From: Basidiobolus ranarum
Taxonomy: Eukaryota > Basidiobolomycota > Basidiobolomycetes > Basidiobolales
Direction: 5' to 3'
Assembly: GCA_040143965.1 (NCBI GenBank)
Contig: JASJQH010000112.1
Span: 1-28,664 of the forward strand
DNA: 28,664 bases
Shown here: in pieces, positions 21,686 to 28,664 of the stretch
How positions within the stretch are numbered: the stretch's first letter is position 1
Layout: every line of letters starts with the position of its first letter
Program-made: the position numbers and the translations under genes
Notes under the pieces: generated by a model
Databases searched by the model: none
Seen by the model: the letters and a program-made list of their open reading frames with translations, nothing else
What the model was told of the DNA's origin: nothing

Positions 21686-21799
21686 CGAAAGGGTAGTACT
21701 GGAAGTTGAACGTCCATGGATTACTTTTGAAAAGCCAGCTTAAGGCTTAGGAGTCGCAAGGGAGCGAGCAGGAAGTGTTGTCTGGGCTTGATGTTGGAC

Positions 21800-22901
21800 C
21801 TAGTTTAAGAAGACACTCTGATAGGTCTCTTGGTTTCCAGGTGAGGGCACGTACGGTGTGAAATGATTGAAATTGGAGTTGGCAGTCCGGTCTCTTGAGT
21901 TACGATGAACTCTAATGTGTTGATTCAAGTTGTCTGACCGCGAGAAGCGTTTTGTGCAAGTAGGATGTGGGCATGGAAAGGCTATGAGAAATGAAATCTA
22001 TAAGTATTTGGTGACACCAGATGATCTATTTCTTCAACTTACGTTTCTCCAGAGTATGGATCGAACGAACGTGGCGCTTCAGATGTTCTGATCTTTTGAA
22101 TACCTTTCCACAGTTTTTGTATTCGCAAGCGAAAGTTTTGTTGCATCCCTGATTCTCCTGTTTGGTAGATGCTTTGCGTCCTCTAGATCTCTTTGGGCTT
22201 TCAGGAACAGTCTGTGTATTTCCATTGTAATGCTCAATGGGAGATGAAGATTTGGTATGGGCGTCTAACACTGAATCCGCTACTGGTGTGCTTTTTACGC
22301 AGGAAGTAATCTGTAAGGAGCCTAGATCATTTGGAGAAACACAGGAATCTGATGAGGAATTGTTGCAGTTTTGTGACAACCTAGCATCGTAATACTCTCT
22401 TGAGGGTTCGATGAATCCCATGGAGGACATGTTGTCAAGAACCAAAGGGTTCTCCATTGAGAATGGGATTGGTTTCTCTTCATAGTTGCCGTAGAGGATG
22501 GAGTCACTTTCTTGGCTGTAAGTACTCGCGGGTGGGGAGGAGAGAGGAGATTCTCTCCAGAAATGGGTAAAGTCACGATTGATTGGCTCCACGAGATGAT
22601 TTGAAAATATATCATCAGGCATGAATTTAGTTGGAGTTTGAGGAGATGGTGTAGGTAAGTGGGCGAAGCCATCATAGGGGGGGATTTGGGCATCTCTAAA
22701 ATCAGATACATTGACACCAGAGAATAGTAGAGGCTCAAAGTCCTCACAAAAATTGACAAAATCCATGTTGCTTTCGAAATGAGAAGAGTGTGAATCGAAA
22801 GGACAAGACATCGGAGAGATCAGCAAAGTGTTGTCGAAAGAAGGAGAAGTACAATTGGTATGGAGGAAATGGTCGGGCATGGTTTTTATAGGCAATCGCA
22901 T
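21800..22901 (-). CDS. C2H2 zinc-finger transcription factor, Msn2-like finger pair
   Basis: Two exons (22901-22043 and 21981-21800) with a GTAAGT...ATAG intron give 346 aa. The last 90 residues hold two fingers: CEYKNCGKVFKRSEHLKRH with C259, C264, H277 and H282, and CPHPTCTKRFSRSDNLNQH with C290, C295, H308 and H312. Helix residues RSEHLKR and RSDNLNQ match the Msn2/Msn4/Seb1 type, which binds stress-response elements (CCCCT). The intron lies within the linker TLEKPF and splicing is essential for finger 2. The N-terminal 230 residues are Ser/Pro-rich with hydrophobic-acidic patches (FCEDFEPLLF) that look like activation domains. A nuclear regulator is certain; a stress role is inference. 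A second ATG at 22880 is possible. Confidence 0.9.
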
Positions 22902-22968
22902 AATGGCAGAGGCGGGATATGTAGAATGATTAAATAGATGGAGTATATTGAAAGGAATGTATAGAATA

Positions 22969-23031
22969 GATGTATTGAATGGGTATGTGGATGTATTGAA
23001 TGGGTATATGGATGTATCGAGTGGATATATG
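22969..23031 (-). repeat. Tandem repeat, 3 copies of 21 bp, upstream of C2H2 gene
   Basis: Three units on the plus strand: GATGTATTGAATGGGTATGT plus G, a second copy differing by one base, and a third (GATGTATCGAGTGGATATAT plus G) with several changes. The array begins 68 bp upstream of the C2H2 start codon, so it lies in its 5' UTR or core promoter. Confidence 0.92.
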
Positions 23032-24004
23032 GAATAAGTAATCTAGTTATTGTAACGAGCATGTCGATTAGATCGTATTATGCCAAAAATCTAATATACG
23101 CTAATTCGTGCACTCTAATTCGTGTAGTTGGCCTGCTATACTTAGATCCATTTTTCTCTATTATTTTTAAAACATGCTCAGATCAATAATCTATTGTTGC
23201 TCTATAGGTTGCACAACCTAAGACCTGCTTGTTTGAGTGGCTATGAAGGTCACTTAGGAGAACATTACCAAAGATTACTTGGATCCGTACAGCTTCTGAT
23301 CTGAATTTTCCTAAACCCCATAGAGCCGTTGTTACCTAAGCGAACTTACGTAGTAGACTCACAAAGTCTTGAAAGGTAAGTAAACATTTGTCTTGATTTG
23401 GCTGTGTCACTGATTCTTTCTCTACTGAGTTGGTAGCTGTGTTGAACTGTGTTGAGCTGTGTTGTTAATGCATCTTGACTTTGCTCAATCTAAAGAGACT
23501 TCTATCGATTAACATGAACACCGGTGAAACCTTGGTATTAGAACGAGAGACTGCGTTTATCAAACCTCTGGCGCTGCGTCATGGCAAGCGTCTTCCTTGT
23601 TAACGGCTCTACCACTTAACTCTCTAACTGATTGCCATAAATGGTATGGGTGTCGCTTGCTCACTTGGCTCTCTACGAGAATCGAGAGATTGATTCCATG
23701 ATTCACTCAAATCGAATTTTGCATCAGTATGTCATAGGTGGTTTCACGCGATAGACTGTCACTACGAAGAGCATTGGATGCCAAGAAGTATCGAGATGTG
23801 CCACTTGTTGGCCAACTCTGATAATTCCCATTTCAGACATTGCGACCATTAATCTACCAAATTGGCCATTTTGTCCATATTGAGGCTGGTCCAACTTCCC
23901 ACCACTTGGTTCCATCAAGGCAATACATGTGATTTACATTGGAAAGATCTCGATATTTTAGATGGATGTTTTCCCAGTGATGAGTGGATAATATGCTAAA
24001 CTAA

Positions 24005-24145
24005 ATTTGGAACTCCAGTTTACCCGAATGTCCAGTGTGTGCAAGGACTATTCGCTATCATGTGCTAGCTATGCAATGTATTCGAGAGAAAGGGGGAACA
24101 GGCTGTAAACCATGCATGTCAGTAGGAGAATATTCCTTGGGCTGA
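24005..24145 (+). pseudogene. Cys-rich coding fragment, probably decayed
   Basis: The open frame of 46 codons contains CPVCARTIRYHVLAMQC then IREKGGTGCKPC, that is C-x2-C-x12-C-x8-C-x2-C, which looks like a metal-binding knuckle of the kind seen in fungal proteins with clustered CxxC and a central GxxC. It has no start codon, ends after 46 codons, and flanking frames show no continuation with coding quality. The family is not recognised. Confidence 0.3.
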
Positions 24146-24536
24146 ACGTATCCCATTGTCATGAGAATCGCATTTGCGTATTTTCATTGTCCAAAAACCC
24201 TTCTGCACGCAGAGATTTCCGACAGTTTGGATATAGATATAAATATAAAAGCAGTCACAAGAGACTATATGCTTCCTTCCAAATCAATCATTTGTTGATT
24301 TAAAGTTTGTGTAAGCATAGTACCTGTCGAGTAATACTGGACGCAGAAAGTACTTTGCAGTTTCAATACCAAATTTATATATGATAAATCTCCTGAAGGC
24401 ATCATCATTTGAGCACCTAATAACTCTTCGAGCACCCCTACATCTAAATATCCCACTTATCCACCCAATATCTCCCTTTAAATGCTAAACTGGTTTCAGC
24501 GACAGATAATGCGAAATCATTCATCATTCTTTTTAG

Positions 24537-24633
24537 AAAAGTAAATGACATAAGATTAATTGAATCCATGTTTAAAAGTAAATGACATAAGATTAATTGA
24601 ATTCATGTTTAAAAGTAAGTGACATCCATGTTT
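24537..24633 (+). repeat. Tandem repeat, 2.6 copies of 37 bp
   Basis: Two full 37-bp units begin AAAAGTAAATGACATAAGAT and differ by one base (GAATCC versus GAATTC). A third, shorter unit lacks an internal 14-nt part. No coding role is seen. Confidence 0.9.
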
Positions 24634-25144
24634 TACAACTTTTCAAGTCAGGTTTGGTAACTATTCGTGATAATATTTGCCCTTGCTTCCCTATCAATAT
24701 CAACCGGAATTGATCATATATTACTGGAACTTGGTGTAACTGTGTGCATTCTTTTAGAGAGAATGACTCCGAATGAAGCATTAGCCCTATGATACCATTT
24801 TTGCATTTTGGACTGAGTGAAGCCGATTTATCAGCTGCTGGATTAGGATAGCATGATTGAGGCTGAAGCTGAGCTGTGGATTACTAATCTGACTTGACGT
24901 ACCACTTGTAAAAAGTATTCCGAAGTCTGACATTATGTGGAGACTTTCTTAAAGAGAAATTCGTTGACTTCCTTAGTGACATCACTTGGGTGAGAAAACT
25001 CTTGTTGGCTTAGTTAATGGCTTAAGTAATAAACTCAATGTTTGATCTGCGCAGAATATAGCAAGGATAAGCGTATGCCCACGCTTTATGATTTAATTTA
25101 GATTAGGTCAAGAATGATACCAATCTTAGGGTTTATTAGGGTTG

Positions 25145-25915
25145 CTACTTTAGTGGGGTCTGGGGAGGGGGATGAGAACATACGGATATGGGACAACGGA
25201 GATATTGTCTAAATCTACGAATTGGGAGTGTATTGGTGTCAGTCATGAAAATATTCACAATCTTTCTGCGATTTGGTCCCAACCCCAAGTGATTTGTACA
25301 CGATCTCTATTGAATCTTAATATATCATTCCATTGGGTTGAATCTGAATATAATACCATTGAAGTCAAGGTGGCGATGAAGCCATGGGAATCGAGGAATT
25401 GGCTCAGTACAAGACAATAGAGTAGCTGATCACCAATCATTGAATTGTATCTTTCTTTGGCTTTGGTTGAGTTGAGAAATTCCTCAGCCAAGGCAAATCC
25501 AGTTTCTGATCTCCTACAGATACAGATGTTAACGAAAATCAACATCGGGGGGGGGCCAAGTGATAGAAACGATATTGGTGAATGATATCGGTAAACTGGT
25601 GGAATATTGAGTTTTGTGTCCCAGAATAGTATGCTGAGTCCAAGCGACAATGGATGATTGAAGTCCTTTTTCCCAGATTCCACTATCCTTCCCTGCGCTT
25701 GTAACTGATTCTCGACAAAGTCACGTTACTTCCATCCACGTGATCTTCATCCTAGCATACATTATTTGTATCTTTATGAAGCTCCATATGAAACTAATAT
25801 AACTCACCTTATCTTAGCAAAGTTCGTTGAATGCCAGATAAAAGCAGAAAGGATCTTCACATCGGATATTGTACCAGTAACATCCAATACCTTCTCTAGA
25901 ATTTTGCCACTTTGG
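25145..25915 (-). pseudogene. Weak multi-exon candidate or decayed gene
   Basis: The longest open frame of the tail (25683-25255, 142 codons) can be tied to neighbours by plausible splice sites. An upstream exon 25915-25808 (LEKVLDVTGTISDVKILSAF) ends in a perfect GTGAGT donor with an acceptor TGCTAG at 25752. A downstream piece 25214-25145 follows a GTGAAT...CGTAG intron of 44 nt. Frames agree if a 37-nt intron is also allowed at 25729-25693. Two of these introns are shorter than almost all others in the window. The main piece has FALAEEFLNSTKAKERYNSM and WGWDQIAERL but no known family, and no start codon was found. A competing minus frame over 25560-25720 is also open. The call is weak. Confidence 0.25.
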
Positions 25916-26240
25916 CTAGTATCCGATCCCGATGCAGATGGATGGTAGAGGTGTTACGTAGATTTTAACACCTTTACTGAACTTGGAGTCTTCATCGGAT
26001 CTATTGGGACATTTATTAAATCCTAAGGTAAGAAATATGGTTGACGTAACTCCATTGCCTACAAAGCCACTGATATGGTGCTACATCGGCAGCTCCAACA
26101 CCGTAAAGTATATATGTAGTGTTGATCAATCTCTCCATAGAAGGGCAGAATGTAAGCATAGATAGGGATAGGTGTAAGCGTTGATGTAGGTGTAGGTATA
26201 GGATCCTGATATTATGCTATTGTCCTGCAGGATTTTCCCA

Positions 26241-26269
26241 CTTACGGCACGAAAGTTTCACGTATCGCA
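26241..26269 (-). repeat. Dispersed repeat fragment, copy B (inverted)
   Basis: On the minus strand this reads GCGATACG, then a short insertion, then CGTGCCGTAAG, matching copy A at 20646-20665. Both copies have a degenerate CCTATACC-type tract downstream in element orientation, about 340 bp away for copy A and about 40 bp away for copy B. The match is short and could be coincidental. Confidence 0.35.
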
Positions 26270-28664
26270 TAGGTAAAGTACATTTTAAGCATCAGTCATT
26301 GCACTTGCTGCACTTGGGGTCACTCCATTCGTAATCCTACTTTGACCATTATAGTATATCGTCCATTGATTGGTTCAATCCATTTGTTGTTATTTATTCT
26401 TCTCACCGAGACAACCAATCATAAAGACCTTTTTAAAATTACTCGATCATGATTGGATGGTCGATTGTATGACTGAACAATATTTGGTAAGATAAATAAT
26501 GTTTCATGTTTCTTTTCTCAAAAGCTGATTATTTGTTACGATTCTAGCGAATCATGTAGCATTCTATTCTTTTTTATAGATGGTTTCTTCAGCTATGCAA
26601 TTCCTCATTCTCTATTCTTGATCCATCGTTGTCTTAGTATTACATTGCCTGTTAAATACTAGGCGATGGTGTAATGCTAGTCATCATGTGTTGACACCGC
26701 TTGCTCCAATAGTACCGTCCTTCTAGAACCCCCCTAAAACCAATTACTTTCTATTTGGGCTCCAAAGCCATGAGGTCAACATACTGGTAAAGCGTATTTG
26801 GATAAGGCGAATAATCAGCCAAATAATCAGGGCAAACAGATTCAAGGCTATCTTTTAGTGGATGGGGTTAAGATGTTAATGTATCTACTTTCAAATGAGA
26901 TACACCGTGAAACAGTAAGCAAAACCATGGAAATTATCGATATTGGCTCACTCAGGTTTGATTCAGTTGAACAATTGATAAACACCCTCACACTACCTTC
27001 ACATTCCCCAGTTTGACGGTTGAGAAAAATGTCCAAATTTAGAGGGGAATGCTCTCCATATAGAGCAATGGTTAATCAAGTAGCATTCGAGTTTGAGCAG
27101 TAATTGTTTCGATTGTGAACAGAAGGTTCATTGGTTGTCAAATATTCGGGTCCTTTCTTGGAGCAGGTTGGACTACTCATACGGAGCTTAGATATCAAGC
27201 TATGCAAATAACTAGTATTTTAAAGGGGATTTTTGGTAGGTAAGTGGTTATATAATATCGTTGGTAGGTGAGTCAATATAGTTGTTACATAATATTTGCT
27301 ATATCGTAGAAAAGTGATAAAATAAACTGAGAGGGAATTTTTGGTCAATCGTCAGAGCGATGTCTTTCTTGCTTGTCATCAACTTCAACCAGTTGAAATC
27401 ACTGTGGTAGACTGCAGATTGATGGAGATGGCATAGATTACTAATAACTCTGTAACATCAAGATAGCAACGAGGCATTCAATTAACTATAGGCAATATCT
27501 AACTGGTAGAGTTACCTGGAACTAATCCCCTAACCCTCCCCACCTTTTTGAAACTGTTGAGTGATACTTAGTAAGAAAAAGGTCGCAAAGAGATACAAAG
27601 TATAATGAAATCCATCGGAAATATACTGGAGTCTTAGATTCAAGGTATATTGATTGAGCTTATTCATAGAAGATAAAGTTTTGTTAGACAAAGTTTGTAT
27701 TTACATTCACTATATCGTCAATCATATTTTAACTAAGATCTCAAATATCTGATGCTCAAGAGATCGAGTGACTAGTAAGAAAGTATATATCTAGAGTGGT
27801 CTACGAAGCCTTTGTGGCGTACTTCACTTGCTCTATATTAGCCAGGTTAGCTTCAAGTTGTCGTGGGGGTACATCATTACACCAATGGTTATCCGGTGAC
27901 AATTCAATGATGAGTTGTATTGTATATCACTACTGTGTGGATCAAAGAAGTCGTGAGCCCACCATTGTCCGTGACGTTGAGCAGGCAACATAGACAATAG
28001 ATTCCTTGCTATAGTTGGAATAGCTTCAAGAATCAATTTTCTTCAGATTTCCATCGAGAATTGAGCGATAGCTATACAATGGTGAAGTTACAGGAATCCG
28101 ATATATGGCACCAGTTGAATTTGAGACCAGGTACCTCTAGATATTCTACCAAAGTGGAAAGATCATTTACCTATTGAAATTAGCACTTTAAAAGTTGTTA
28201 CTAGTATTTTGGTAAATAACTGGCAAGTAGATATCAAACCCCACCCATACTCACCTATGAGCCAACTTTATAAGCCTTCCTTAGTTGTTACTGATAGGGC
28301 AGACTCAAATCAAGGATATCTATTGGTGCTTTCTTGACTTGTTCTACTTTTAATAATTTAGGAAAAATCCCTCTACTGCAATCTTTGAACTGACAGTCTG
28401 ATTTGTTACAGTACTTACAGATCATGGATTTTCTATTTGTATAACTGATATTCAGGCTGAAAAGATATCTTACAGCTAAAGAAATCCTGATTTACAATAT
28501 CTTGCCAAGAATTAATTTTTTGTAAATTCCTTTTATCAGTTTTGCTTCAACATAATATTGGGAAAATATGGGCTGTTTGGAGGAACTTTTGAAAAGTGGA
28601 GTTGTGAATAGCTTTGTGAGATAATTATTTATTGACCAGAAATTAAGCATTTATACATTTTGGT

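Larger units (their letters stand above)
20104..21799. other. Intergenic, 1.7 kb, repeats and one orphan frame
   Basis: Lies between the CUL4 start and the 3' end of the C2H2 gene. It contains a four-copy 22-bp repeat (20713-20800), a two-copy 12-bp repeat (21231-21254), a pyrimidine-rich run near 20370 and an orphan open frame (21371-21685), each listed separately. No recognised gene is seen in the remainder. Confidence 0.5.
22902..28664. other. Gene-poor tail of the window, 5.8 kb
   Basis: This tract holds the promoter of the C2H2 gene at its left edge, two short tandem repeats, a Cys-rich open fragment, one weak spliced candidate and several isolated frames of 60-80 codons (for example 23724-23918 minus, 26798-27016 plus and 27833-28036 minus) without recognised families. 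No frame exceeds 142 codons, and none has a credible start, family and splice structure together. I see no terminal repeats of a mobile element. It looks like decayed intergenic DNA. Confidence 0.5.

Noticed and set aside
22322-22759. Minus-strand open frame of 145 codons inside the C2H2 gene
   Set aside because: It overlaps the Ser/Pro-rich N-terminal half of the C2H2 gene in another frame; the zinc-finger frame is clearly the real one.
25126-25141. Two TTAGGG units, possible interstitial telomere repeat
   Set aside because: Only two units separated by TTTA; too short to be meaningful.
25155-25171. G-rich run, possible G-quadruplex
   Set aside because: There are only three G-runs of four or five, so a standard four-run quadruplex is not formed.
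25165-25215. WD40-like DENIRIWD string on the plus strand
   Set aside because: The match is a few residues only, the frame closes at once, and no repeat follows.
25547-25555. Run of nine G as a slippage or frameshift site
   Set aside because: There is no secure gene here; a homopolymer sequencing error is as likely.

Overview
The window is nuclear DNA of a fungus, most likely an early-diverging one (Mucoromycota or Zoopagomycota). Evidence for a fungus is a Zn2Cys6-plus-PAS regulator of the Ert1/AcuK type, an Msn2-like pair of C2H2 fingers, and compact genes with many 45-70 nt introns. A U12-type AT-AC intron in MTG1 argues against most Dikarya, which have lost the minor spliceosome. The phylum is inference, not something read directly.

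Positions 1-22,900 are gene-dense: the 3' end of RPL8 (+), enolase-phosphatase UTR4 (+), a zinc-ribbon/PH-like protein (-), a DUF202 membrane protein (-), an acidic small protein (-), an Ert1-like activator (+), mitochondrial GTPase MTG1 (-), gamma-tubulin complex factor MZT1 (+), translation factor eIF3m (+), a four-repeat Myb protein (+), a three-repeat protein of unknown family (+), threonine aldolase GLY1 (-), cullin-4 (-, 19 exons) and an Msn2-like C2H2 factor (-). Exon joins were built by hand from splice signals, reading frame and family conservation; every listed join keeps the frame.

There is no operon logic. Neighbours do housekeeping work in methionine salvage, gluconeogenic regulation, mitoribosome assembly, spindle organisation, translation initiation, glycine synthesis and ubiquitin ligation. 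A weak theme is mitochondria: MTG1, and the consecutive Myb, three-repeat and GLY1 products, the last three of which have presequence-like N-termini.

From about 22,900 to 28,664 no convincing intact gene is visible. The tract has short tandem repeats, scattered open frames, a Cys-rich fragment and one weak spliced minus-strand candidate. No rRNA, tRNA, CRISPR array or intact transposon was recognised anywhere.

The strongest finding is the AT-AC intron of MTG1. Next are the unrecognised three-repeat protein, the possibly mitochondrial Myb protein, a zinc-ribbon/PH-like protein with a 30-nt microexon, and a duplicated 3' splice region inside a CUL4 intron.
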